In this document: in pieces, positions 1-5,239 of the stretch
Position numbering within the stretch: position 1 is the stretch's first letter
How the letters are laid out: every line of letters begins with the position of its first letter
NCBI GenBank assembly: GCA_034428935.1
Contig: DAOUHB010000230.1
Span: forward strand, 1 to 13,425
Direction: 5' to 3'
Source: JAAYZQ01 sp034428935
GTDB lineage: Bacteria > Chloroflexota > Anaerolineae > JAAYZQ01
Length of the DNA: 13,425 nt
The notes under the pieces: model-generated
The model's database searches: none
What the model saw: only the letters and a program-made list of their open reading frames with translations
Told to the model about the DNA's origin: nothing
Program-made: the position numbers and the translations under genes

Positions 1-183
1 GACGTCCATCTCGACGCGCTTGCCGCTCTCGTCGCGGCGGCCCGGGCCGGCGGCGACGACCTTGCCCTCCTGGGGCTTTTCCTTGGCCGTCTCGGGGACA
101 TAGATGCCGCTGGCGGTCACCTCGTCTCGCTCGATGGGCTCGACCACCAACCGGTCTGCCAGGGGTTTGAGATTAAGTGCCAT
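1..183 (-). CDS. groES: GroES co-chaperonin (Cpn10), N-terminal part, cut by the window edge
   Basis: Read on the minus strand from the ATG at 183-181, the first 61 codons give a protein starting MALNLKPLADRLVVEP, followed by ERDEVTASGIYVPETAKEKP and then GKVVAAGPGRR. This is the typical GroES beginning: the first beta strand (KPLADRLVV) and the mobile loop region (TASGIYVPETAKEKP). The family is about 95-100 residues long, so roughly the last third lies outside the window. GroES is the heptameric cytoplasmic lid of the GroEL folding chamber. The start is fixed by a good ribosome binding site (AGGAGG about 190-195 on the minus strand). A CIRCE operator and a sigma70 promoter lie directly upstream, so heat-shock control by HrcA is expected, and groEL would normally follow downstream, beyond base 1. 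The identification is secure. Confidence 0.97.
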   Translation of the reverse strand, partial: MALNLKPLADRLVVEPIERDEVTASGIYVPETAKEKPQEGKVVAAGPGRRDESGKRVEMDV

Positions 184-232
184 TCGAAATCCCTCCTGTG
201 CTTAGATTTGATATGCAGGCACAATTTGCGCG

Positions 233-259
233 CTAGCACTCGGTCAGCGAGAGTGCTAA
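233..259 (-). promoter_or_regulatory. CIRCE operator (HrcA binding site) of groES
   Basis: An inverted repeat has arms CTAGCACTC (233-241) and GAGTGCTAA (251-259), separated by exactly 9 bases. The CIRCE consensus is TTAGCACTC-N9-GAGTGCTAA, so only the first base differs. It lies between the groES -10 box and the groES ribosome binding site, the usual position for HrcA repression. HrcA itself is not in the window. Confidence 0.97.
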
Positions 260-270
260 CGCCGGGCGGT

Positions 271-299
271 AGTATACTCCACTTTGCGCCAGCGTGCAA
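271..299 (-). promoter_or_regulatory. sigma70-type promoter of groES
   Basis: On the minus strand a -35 box TTGCAC (299-294) and a -10 box TATACT (276-271) are separated by exactly 17 bases. Transcription would start at about 264-265, just upstream of the CIRCE repeat, so bound HrcA would block initiation or early elongation. Confidence 0.88.
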
Positions 300-328
300 A
301 TTTTGAATTCGCCGAGGATCGAAACAAG

Positions 329-356
329 TTGCACATCACCCGACTTGTGTTATAAT
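329..356 (+). promoter_or_regulatory. sigma70-type extended -10 promoter of hypA
   Basis: A -35 box TTGCAC (329-334) and a perfect -10 box TATAAT (351-356), 16 bases apart, are joined by an extended -10 TGT (348-350). The best purine for initiation 7-8 bases beyond the -10 box is A364, which is the first base of the hypA start codon. No Shine-Dalgarno sequence can be fitted between promoter and start, so the transcript is probably leaderless. The promoter diverges from that of groES, and the two -35 boxes lie 29 bases apart. Confidence 0.88.
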
Positions 357-363
357 GCCCATC

Positions 364-708
364 ATGCACGAGATGGCCGTGACGGAAAGCATCCTTGGGA
401 TCGTCGTGCGCCACGCCCAGCGGGCGGGCGCGCGACGCGTCGTCGGGATCAACCTGGTCATCGGCGATCTGACAGGCTTTATCGACGAGTCCATCCAGTT
501 CTACTTTGACTTCCTATCGCGAGAGACGGTGGCCCACGGCGCCGAGCTGCGCTTCGAGCGCGTCGCGGCCCGCGTCCGGTGCCAGGCCTGCGGCACCGAG
601 TACGAGCCGCCACGCGCGCGCATGTGGGCTTGCCCGGACTGCCGGACCCCCGGCGGCCAGGTGACCGCCGGGCGCGAATTCTCGGTGGCCAGCATCGAGG
701 TGGAGTAA
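364..708 (+). CDS. hypA: Hydrogenase nickel incorporation protein HypA
   Basis: HypA delivers nickel, together with HypB, to the large subunit of [NiFe]-hydrogenases, and to urease in some bacteria. The 114-residue product has the family's normal length. It begins MHEMAVTESIL, carrying the invariant Met1-His2-Glu3 nickel site, and has the structural zinc site as two CxxC pairs, CQAC and CPDC, in the C-terminal half (residues about 76-100). The ATG at 364 was chosen because family members begin exactly with this MHE motif; the in-frame ATG at 355 lies inside the -10 box and cannot be transcribed from this promoter. hypB follows after 39 bases. No other hyp gene and no hydrogenase structural gene is in the window, so the client enzyme is presumably encoded elsewhere. 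The start has no ribosome binding site, consistent with leaderless translation. Confidence 0.95.
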   Translation: MHEMAVTESILGIVVRHAQRAGARRVVGINLVIGDLTGFIDESIQFYFDFLSRETVAHGAELRFERVAARVRCQACGTEYEPPRARMWACPDCRTPGGQVTAGREFSVASIEVE

Positions 709-711
709 AGC

Positions 712-735
712 GGCGCGGGGCCTCGTGCCCGCGCC
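712..735 (+). repeat. Inverted repeat (hairpin) between hypA and hypB
   Basis: Perfect 8-base arms GGCGCGGG (712-719) and CCCGCGCC (728-735) enclose an 8-base loop. The hairpin starts 3 bases after the hypA stop and ends just before the hypB ribosome binding site (GGGAGAGGAG, 738-746). With no T-tract it is more likely an mRNA processing or stability element, or a translation modulator, than a terminator. Confidence 0.6.
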
Positions 736-747
736 AGGGAGAGGAGC

Positions 748-1395
748 ATGGCCCGGGAACTGCCAGTGCTGGAAGAAATATTGAGCGCCAACGATCGGGT
801 AGCGCGGGAGAACCGCCGGCTGCTGGACCGCCACGGGGTGGTGGCCGTGAACGTCATGGCCGCGCCCGGGGCGGGCAAGACGAGCCTGATCCTGGCCACC
901 ATCGCCGCTCTCGACCGCCGGCTGCGGGTCGGCGTCGTGGAGGGCGACGTCGCCGGCCGGGTGGACGCCGACAAGATCGCCACCACCGGAATGCCCGTGG
1001 TGCAGATCAACACCGGCGGCGGCTGCCACCTGGATGCGCCCCAGGTGGCGGGCGCGCTGGAGCGGCTGCCCCTGGATCAGATCGACCTGCTGTTCATCGA
1101 GAACGTCGGCAACCTCATCTGCCCCACCGGCTTTGACCTGGGGGAGCATCGCAAGGTGCTCATCGCCCACCTGCCCGAAGGCGACGACAAGCCCATCAAG
1201 TACCCGGGCATGTTCACCGCCGTCGATGCCCTGGTCCTCAACAAGACCGACCTGGCCCCCTACGTCGACTTTTGCCTGGCGGCTTTCCAGGAAGCCTTTC
1301 GCGCTCTGAACCCGCGCGCGCCCCTGTTCCAGCTCTCGTGCAAGACGGGCGAGGGGCTCGACGCGTGGGTGGCGTGGCTCGAGGGCCAGGGGTGA
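748..1395 (+). CDS. hypB: Hydrogenase nickel incorporation GTPase HypB
   Basis: HypB is a SIMIBI-class GTPase that works with HypA to load nickel into [NiFe]-hydrogenase. The 215-residue protein shows the P-loop APGAGKTS (residues 39-46), the EGDVAGRVDADKI switch region, the metal-binding Cys93-His94 within GGGCHLDA, ENVGNLICPTGFDLGE, and the guanine-specificity motif NKTD (165-168). It lacks both the histidine-rich N-terminal stretch of some homologues and the CxxCGC high-affinity nickel site of Escherichia coli HypB, so it is the minimal form with only the G-domain metal site. It is preceded by a purine-rich ribosome binding site and is presumably co-transcribed with hypA. A 270-base gene-free stretch follows, so the unit probably ends after this gene, although I see no convincing terminator. 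Confidence 0.96.
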   Translation: MARELPVLEEILSANDRVARENRRLLDRHGVVAVNVMAAPGAGKTSLILATIAALDRRLRVGVVEGDVAGRVDADKIATTGMPVVQINTGGGCHLDAPQVAGALERLPLDQIDLLFIENVGNLICPTGFDLGEHRKVLIAHLPEGDDKPIKYPGMFTAVDALVLNKTDLAPYVDFCLAAFQEAFRALNPRAPLFQLSCKTGEGLDAWVAWLEGQG

Positions 1396-1568
1396 TCCCG
1401 CGGTGCAGGCCGCCCCCCGGGCCGCCGTTGCCGCCGTCATTTTTGCGATTTCCTGAGGCGTGGCGGGGAGGACTTACATCTTTCGCAATCGATGGGCCGT
1501 GAGATACACGATTTCGCTCACTGACGGCTCCGTCGTTCCATATTTCGAAGTCTGCGCGGCGCGAGTAT

Positions 1569-1597
1569 TTGACGCGCCCCGGGCTTTGTGTTAGAAT
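1569..1597 (+). promoter_or_regulatory. sigma70-type extended -10 promoter of the formate dehydrogenase operon
   Basis: A -35 box TTGACG (1569-1574) and a -10 box TAGAAT (1592-1597), spaced 17 bases apart, carry an extended -10 TGT (1589-1591). Transcription should start near 1604, giving a leader of about 62 bases before the ATG at 1666. It is the only convincing promoter I found between hypB and the end of the window. Confidence 0.85.
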
Positions 1598-1605
1598 TCA
1601 CACAA
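1586..1605. promoter_or_regulatory. Palindromic candidate operator centred on the -10 box (Rex-like or CRP/FNR-like)
   Basis: Arms TTGTGT (1586-1591) and ACACAA (1600-1605) flank eight bases that contain the -10 hexamer. Against the Rex consensus TTGTGAA-N4-TTCACAA, bases 1586-1603 match at 11 of 14 fixed positions. Against the CRP core TGTGA-N6-TCACA, bases 1587-1602 match at 9 of 10, the six-base spacer being exactly the -10 hexamer. Either regulator bound here would block RNA polymerase. The left arm also forms the extended -10 element, as at hypA, so only the right arm is independent evidence. Confidence 0.5.
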
Positions 1606-1665
1606 GGCGCTGCGGGGTCGTGCGGCAAGGATGCGTGGGCCGGCTCGCAGCAAAGGAGGCGTGGG

Positions 1666-2232
1666 ATGCCGTCTACCGTGACCCGGAAGAGCCGAAATGG
1701 ACAGCCTTTCGCGACGAGTGGCGAGCAAGAGTGCAAAGTGTGTACCGAGATCCTGCGCAACACGCTGTTGTTCGGCGGCCTGAGCGAGGAGCAGTTGCGG
1801 CTCATCGCTCCGCCCTGCCGCCAGATACCGGTGGCTGAGGGCCAGGTGCTCTTTAACAAAGGTGGAGAGGCCAGTGATCTGTACGTGGTCGTCTCCGGCG
1901 AGTTCTGCCTGGAAGAAGAGATCAACGTCGAGGAGCGACTCCCGGGCAAAAGCATCGCGGTGGAACGGGTGGGCAAAAACGGTGCCCTGGGGTTGTGCGC
2001 CCTGTTGCGACCCTACCGTTGGTTCTTTACGGCGCGCTGCACGCGCGACGCACAGGTCATTGTGGTGCGCAGCGACGATCTGAAGGCCATGATGAAGAGC
2101 CATCCAGGCATCGGCATGACCGTCCTGGAAAACGCCTTCAACATTTCCTTCGAGCGGCTCATGGCCAGCCACCAGCGGGTGTTGGCCGAGCTTGGGCTGG
2201 CGGAGCTGTACGGGGCAAACCGGCGTTATTAG
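1666..2232 (+). CDS. Stand-alone cyclic-nucleotide-binding-domain protein (Crp/Fnr sensor-like, no DNA-binding domain)
   Basis: The 188-residue protein carries a Crp/Fnr-type effector beta-barrel (residues about 30-145: NTLLFGGLSEEQLRLI, EGQVLFNKGGEASDLYVVVSGEF, AQVIVVRSDDLKAMM) and a short C-terminal helix. It ends at residue 188 with no helix-turn-helix, so it is not itself a transcription factor. At the place of the cyclic-nucleotide phosphate-binding Arg-Ser/Thr-Ala it reads RWFFTARC (118-125), so the usual Arg is absent or shifted, and the ligand may not be cAMP. Seven cysteines occur, including a CKVC pair at 23-26 near the N-terminus, which might sense redox or metal. The ATG at 1666 was chosen because AAGGAGG lies 6 bases upstream; the in-frame GTG at 1588 lies inside the promoter. 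First gene of the operon, 9 bases before the next. A regulatory role is inferred. Confidence 0.8.
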   Translation: MPSTVTRKSRNGQPFATSGEQECKVCTEILRNTLLFGGLSEEQLRLIAPPCRQIPVAEGQVLFNKGGEASDLYVVVSGEFCLEEEINVEERLPGKSIAVERVGKNGALGLCALLRPYRWFFTARCTRDAQVIVVRSDDLKAMMKSHPGIGMTVLENAFNISFERLMASHQRVLAELGLAELYGANRRY

Positions 2233-2241
2233 GAGTCATTC

Positions 2242-2625
2242 ATGGATTTTGAAACGGTGGTGAGCTTGCTAAAGGCCGAGGTCCTGTCCCGGCACGCAAA
2301 TCACAACTTTACCTTCGAGTGCGGGGCGGCCGCCGACCTGATGAGCGACGTCCTGAGCTATGCCCCCACCAGCTCGGTGCTGCTCACCGGACTCATCAAC
2401 CCCCAGGTGGTGCGGACGGCCGAGATGGCGGGCATCCTGAGCATCGTCTTTGTGCGGGGCAAGCACCCACCGGCCGAGACCATCCGGCTGGCCGAGGAGG
2501 TGGGCATCCCGCTGCTCAGCACCCGCTACACCATGTACGAAGCCTGCGGCTTGCTGTACCACGCCGGCCTGGCGGGCCCCGGTCCCTGCGCCCTCTACGA
2601 TCTGCCGGAGCGGGCAGCACAATAA
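2242..2625 (+). CDS. DRTGG-domain protein (first copy, divergent)
   Basis: A 127-residue protein resembling the DRTGG domain, which also occurs in phosphotransacetylase-associated and CBS-containing proteins and whose biochemical role is unclear. The alpha/beta pattern is recognisable: ECGAAADLMSDVLSY, VLLTGLINPQVVRTAEMAGILSIVFVRGKHPPAETIRLAEEVGIPLLSTRYTMYEACGLLYHAGL. The signature TGGYATDLLSCAMA present in the second copy (3584-3925) is replaced here by the degenerate GAAADLMSDVLSY, so this is the more diverged paralogue. The ATG at 2242 follows an AGGAG (2231-2235). The stop overlaps the start of the next gene by one base (TAATG), implying translational coupling. Homologues cluster with NAD(P)-linked [FeFe]-hydrogenase genes in clostridia. 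Function unknown; a regulatory or ligand-sensing role is inferred from context. Confidence 0.78.
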   Translation: MDFETVVSLLKAEVLSRHANHNFTFECGAAADLMSDVLSYAPTSSVLLTGLINPQVVRTAEMAGILSIVFVRGKHPPAETIRLAEEVGIPLLSTRYTMYEACGLLYHAGLAGPGPCALYDLPERAAQ

Positions 2626-3587
2626 TGGAGGACGGCGTCGAGATCTCTCGACTGCACGAGCTGGTCTACCGGCTCCGCGTCGAAGAGGTCATGCAGAAGG
2701 AGGTTATCTCTGTCTCGCCCGAGACGGGCATGCGAGAGTTCAAGGAACTGCTGCGCTCCCGTCGCATCTCGGGCGCGCCGGTCGTCGAGGGAGGCCGCCT
2801 GGTGGGCCTCATCAGCCTGGAGGATCTCATCCGCGCCCTGGAGCAGGGGGGCATGGACGCCTCCGTGGGGCAAAAGATGACCGAACAGGTAGAGTGCCTC
2901 TACACCGACGAGTCGGTGATGCAGGCCGTGAACCGCATGGCGCGCTTTGGCTTCGGGCGCTTTCCGGTCGTCACCCGCGAGGGAGAGCTGGTGGGCATTC
3001 TGACGCGGGGCGACATTCTGCGGGGGCTGCTGCGCAAGATCGAGGTAAACTATCAGCAAGAAGAGATCGAGCGCTACCGCGCCAGCCACATTTTCGAGGA
3101 TATCGTCTCGGACCGGACGAGCCTGATGCTGCGCTACCGGGTCGAGGCCAGGGATTTTTCGCGGGGCGGGGTGGCGTCGAGCAAGATCAAGCGGGCCATC
3201 GAGCGCCTGGGGGGCAGCCCGGCCATCGCCCGCCGGGTGGCCGTGGCGGCCTACGAGGCCGAGATGAACCTGGTCATCCATACCGAACACGGCGGCGAGA
3301 TGCAGGTCGAGATCCAGCCCCAGCAGATGCAGATCCTGGTGGTGGACGACGGGCCGGGGATCGAGAGCCTGGAGCAGGCCATGCAGCCCGGTTACTCCAC
3401 GGCGCCGGAATGGATCCGCGAGATGGGCTTTGGGGCAGGCATGGGCCTGTTGAACATCAAGCGCTGCGCCGACGAGATGAACATCGATTCGCGCGCCGGG
3501 CGCGGCACCCGGCTGGAGATCGTGATCAGGGTGCCACAACCAACGCCGGCGCCGGAGGCGACGAGCGCCGAGGAGGACCTGTTATGA
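2625..3587 (+). CDS. CBS-domain pair fused to a GHKL ATPase (anti-sigma-factor/SpoIIAB-like)
   Basis: The 320-residue protein has two CBS domains (residues about 17-75, VEEVMQKEVISVSPETGMREFKELL; and about 83-142, DASVGQKMTEQVECLYTDESVMQAV), a linker helix, and a C-terminal GHKL/HATPase_c domain (about 160-305). The ATPase shows the N box (AAYEAEMNLVIHTEH), the G1 box VVDDGPGI and the G2 box GFGAGMGL, as in RsbW/SpoIIAB-type serine kinases. CBS pairs usually bind adenine nucleotides, so the likely design is a kinase or ATPase gated by cellular energy charge. The target is unknown: no anti-anti-sigma (STAS) or sigma gene is in the window. The protein sits between the two DRTGG proteins, its start overlaps the previous stop by one base, and its TGA overlaps the next ATG (ATGA), so the set is tightly coupled. 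A Pro/Ala/Glu-rich tail ends it. Confidence 0.87.
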   Translation: MEDGVEISRLHELVYRLRVEEVMQKEVISVSPETGMREFKELLRSRRISGAPVVEGGRLVGLISLEDLIRALEQGGMDASVGQKMTEQVECLYTDESVMQAVNRMARFGFGRFPVVTREGELVGILTRGDILRGLLRKIEVNYQQEEIERYRASHIFEDIVSDRTSLMLRYRVEARDFSRGGVASSKIKRAIERLGGSPAIARRVAVAAYEAEMNLVIHTEHGGEMQVEIQPQQMQILVVDDGPGIESLEQAMQPGYSTAPEWIREMGFGAGMGLLNIKRCADEMNIDSRAGRGTRLEIVIRVPQPTPAPEATSAEEDLL

Positions 3588-3925
3588 TCGTCCGGGATTT
3601 GGTGGACGAGCTGGGACTACAAGTTCATTCACCGGGCAACGTGGAGCGCGAGGTGACGGGCGGCTATGCCACCGACCTCCTGAGCTGCGCCATGGCCGGT
3701 GCCAGGGCGGGCAACGTCTGGATCACACTCCAGGCCCATCCCAACGTGGTGGCGGTTGCCTCGCTGCTGGACCTGGCCGCCGTGCTGGTGAGTGAAGGCG
3801 TCGCCCCCGACGTGGAGACGATCGAGCGGGCGCAGGAGAACGGGGTCACGGTGTTGGGCTCGCCGGCCACCACGTACGCCCTGGTGGCGCGCCTGGCCGC
3901 CCTGGGGATCCCCCCGGGGGAATAG
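3584..3925 (+). CDS. DRTGG-domain protein (second copy, canonical)
   Basis: A 113-residue single-domain protein that matches the DRTGG family well: REVTGGYATDLLSCAMAGARAGNVWITLQAHPNVVAVASLLDLAAVLVSEGVAPDVETIERAQENGVTVLGSPATTYALVARL. The TGGYATDLLS stretch carries the family signature (residues about 26-36). The ATG at 3584 overlaps the stop of the CBS/ATPase gene by four bases, and no internal start fits the conserved N-terminal strand MIVRDLVDELGLQV. The domain recurs in anaerobes as small proteins encoded with PHP, CBS/ATPase and NuoE/NuoF-like genes of hydrogenase operons. The molecular function is not established; binding of a small phosphorylated or nucleotide ligand is a guess. Confidence 0.87.
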   Translation: MIVRDLVDELGLQVHSPGNVEREVTGGYATDLLSCAMAGARAGNVWITLQAHPNVVAVASLLDLAAVLVSEGVAPDVETIERAQENGVTVLGSPATTYALVARLAALGIPPGE

Positions 3926-3930
3926 GCGCG

Positions 3931-4698
3931 ATGGCCGACAGGCCCGGCGGGGATTGGTGCTATCTCACGGCCGACCTCCACCTGCACACCGTGCTTTCGG
4001 CCTGTGCTGAGGTAGAGATGATCCCGCCGCTCATCGTACGGCGGGCGCGAGAATTGGGCCTGCAGATGCTGGCCGTCACAGATCACAATGCGGCACGCAA
4101 CGTCGCGGCGGTAATGGCAGCAGCGGCAGGCACGGGCATCACCGTCCTGCCCGGCATGGAGGTCCAGAGCCGGGAAGAGGTGCACCTGGTGTGCCTGTTC
4201 GATACGCTGGAGCAGGTGTTGGCCTGGCAGGAGCAGGTGTTTGCTGCCCTGCCCGACCGTGAGAACGACGAGGCCTTTTTTGGCGCCCAGTACGTGGTGG
4301 ATGCCGAAGGCGAATACGTGGAGACCGAAACGCGCCTGCTCTCTATTTCGACGGCGCTGTCCGTCGAGCAGGTGGTGGCCGGGGCGCGAGCCCTGGGGGG
4401 CATTGTCATCGCGGCGCACGTGGACCGGCCATCCTTTAGCCTGGTGGCCAACCTGGGGTTTGTGCCGCCCGGCCTCGAGATTGCGGGCATCGAGCTGTCG
4501 CGGCGCGCCGATCCAGAGGCGGTGCTGCGGCGATTGCCCCAGTTGGCCGGTTTTGGCCTGGTGGTGAGCGGCGACGCCCACCGCCTGGAAGAGATGACCG
4601 CGAGAACGATGTTCAAGGTCAAGGCGCCCGTGGTAGCCGAGCTGGCCCTGGCCCTCGCCGGCAGCGAGGGCCGCCGGGTCGAGATCTATCCGGGCTGA
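3931..4698 (+). CDS. PHP-domain metal-dependent phosphoesterase
   Basis: The 255-residue protein belongs to the PHP superfamily of metal-dependent phosphoesterases, here the stand-alone TrpH-like type. Metal ligands are visible in order: DLHLHT (Asp15, His17, His19), TDHN (Asp51, His52), Glu77 in PGMEV, His85 in EVHLV, His163 in AAHVDRP, and the final GDAH (Asp215, His217). All usual catalytic metal positions are present, so it should be an active hydrolase of a phosphate ester or nucleotide. The substrate cannot be told from sequence; relatives include 5'-3' exonucleases and 3',5'-bisphosphate nucleotidases. The start lies 5 bases after the previous stop with only a weak ribosome binding site, so translation is probably coupled. 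After its stop a small GCGTC-AAA-GACGC hairpin (4700-4712) precedes the NuoE-like gene. A link to nucleotide signalling by the cassette is inference. Confidence 0.9.
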   Translation: MADRPGGDWCYLTADLHLHTVLSACAEVEMIPPLIVRRARELGLQMLAVTDHNAARNVAAVMAAAAGTGITVLPGMEVQSREEVHLVCLFDTLEQVLAWQEQVFAALPDRENDEAFFGAQYVVDAEGEYVETETRLLSISTALSVEQVVAGARALGGIVIAAHVDRPSFSLVANLGFVPPGLEIAGIELSRRADPEAVLRRLPQLAGFGLVVSGDAHRLEEMTARTMFKVKAPVVAELALALAGSEGRRVEIYPG

Positions 4699-4745
4699 GG
4701 CGTCAAAGACGCTCGTGGAAGCAAAAACGTTCGAGGAGGACATGC

Positions 4746-5216
4746 ATGGAGCAGGAAGAAACTCTTGACCTGGCGCCCTTGTATGGCGTGTTGGACGAGT
4801 ACAGGACGCAGCATGGTGCCGTGATTCCCGTGCTGCAAAAAGCGCAAGAGCTCTATGGCTGGCTGCCGAAAGAGGTGCTCGAGGTCGTGGCCCGGGAGAT
4901 GAAGGTGCCCCTGAGCCAGATCTATGGCGTGGTGACCTTCTATTCCCAGTTCTACCTGTCTCGCCGCGGCCGGCACGTTTGCCGCCAGTGCGATGGCACG
5001 GCCTGCCACGTCAAGGGCGCGTCCCGGATCATCGATAGCGTGCAGAACACCCTGGGCATCAAGGCCGGCGAGACGACGCCCGATTACCGGGTCACGTTCG
5101 AGGTCGTCTACTGCCTGGGCTCCTGCGGCCTGGCCCCCGTGGCCATGGTAGACGACAAGGTGGTGGGGCACCTGGTGCCCGAGTCCATGGTCAAGCTCGT
5201 GAACGAGCTGGAATAG
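4746..5216 (+). CDS. NuoE-like [2Fe-2S] subunit (24 kDa-type, HndA/HydC-like) of the NAD(P)-linked formate dehydrogenase
   Basis: The 156-residue protein is a complete NuoE-type thioredoxin-like [2Fe-2S] subunit. The N-terminal helical bundle (GAVIPVLQKAQELYGWLPKEVLEVVAREM) is followed by QIYGVVTFYSQFYL and the cluster ligands Cys82 and Cys87 (CDGTACHVKG) and Cys123 and Cys127 (CLGSCGLAP). In complex I and Hyd/Hnd hydrogenases it docks next to the FMN-bearing NuoF subunit and carries a side-branch cluster that can matter for bifurcation. The ATG at 4746 follows AGGAGG at 4734-4739; the ATG at 4742 is out of frame. In this operon it is the first enzyme subunit after the five regulatory-looking genes, in the position HndA takes in Hnd-type hydrogenase operons. 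The partner is inferred to be the NuoF-GltD fusion at 6394-9504. Confidence 0.93.
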   Translation: MEQEETLDLAPLYGVLDEYRTQHGAVIPVLQKAQELYGWLPKEVLEVVAREMKVPLSQIYGVVTFYSQFYLSRRGRHVCRQCDGTACHVKGASRIIDSVQNTLGIKAGETTPDYRVTFEVVYCLGSCGLAPVAMVDDKVVGHLVPESMVKLVNELE

Positions 5217-5239
5217 CGACCCGGAGTGACGAGGGGAGG

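Larger units (their letters stand above)
1396..1665. other. Intergenic region between hypB and the formate dehydrogenase operon
   Basis: This is the longest gene-free stretch of the window (270 bases). It holds no credible small ORF or RNA gene. It contains an imperfectly placed GTGAG-N13-CTCAC inverted repeat (1499-1521), the promoter at 1569-1597 with its overlapping palindrome, and about 62 bases of 5' untranslated RNA. In that leader GCTGCG (1609-1614) can pair with CGCAGC (1646-1651), directly upstream of the Shine-Dalgarno sequence. A short out-of-frame ATG reading frame (1631-1681) overlaps the next start but has poor initiation signals. Confidence 0.6.

Noticed and set aside
355..363. 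Upstream ATG at 355 as the start of hypA
   Set aside because: It lies inside the TATAAT -10 box and would add residues before the invariant MHE start of HypA.
514..1440. A 308-codon minus-strand frame over hypA and hypB
   Set aside because: It is antisense to two well-conserved Hyp genes, with low-complexity composition and no recognisable motif.
1396..1450. A terminator after hypB (GC-rich stretch followed by ATTTTT)
   Set aside because: I could not build a stable stem directly before the T-run; the GC-rich bases are mostly on one side (GCCGCC repeats without GGCGGC partners).
1499..1521. GTGAG-N13-CTCAC inverted repeat as an operator
   Set aside because: The arms are only 5 bases with an unusual spacing and no match to a known regulator; chance occurrence is likely, so it is only mentioned in the intergenic entry.
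1588..1665. GTG at 1588 as the start of the cNBD protein
   Set aside because: It overlaps the promoter -10 region, upstream of the predicted transcription start, while ATG 1666 has a strong ribosome binding site at the right distance.
1631..1681. A 16-codon upstream reading frame overlapping the start of the cNBD gene
   Set aside because: Its initiation signals are weak and a short frame of this kind is expected by chance; there is no sign of leader-peptide features such as repeated codons.
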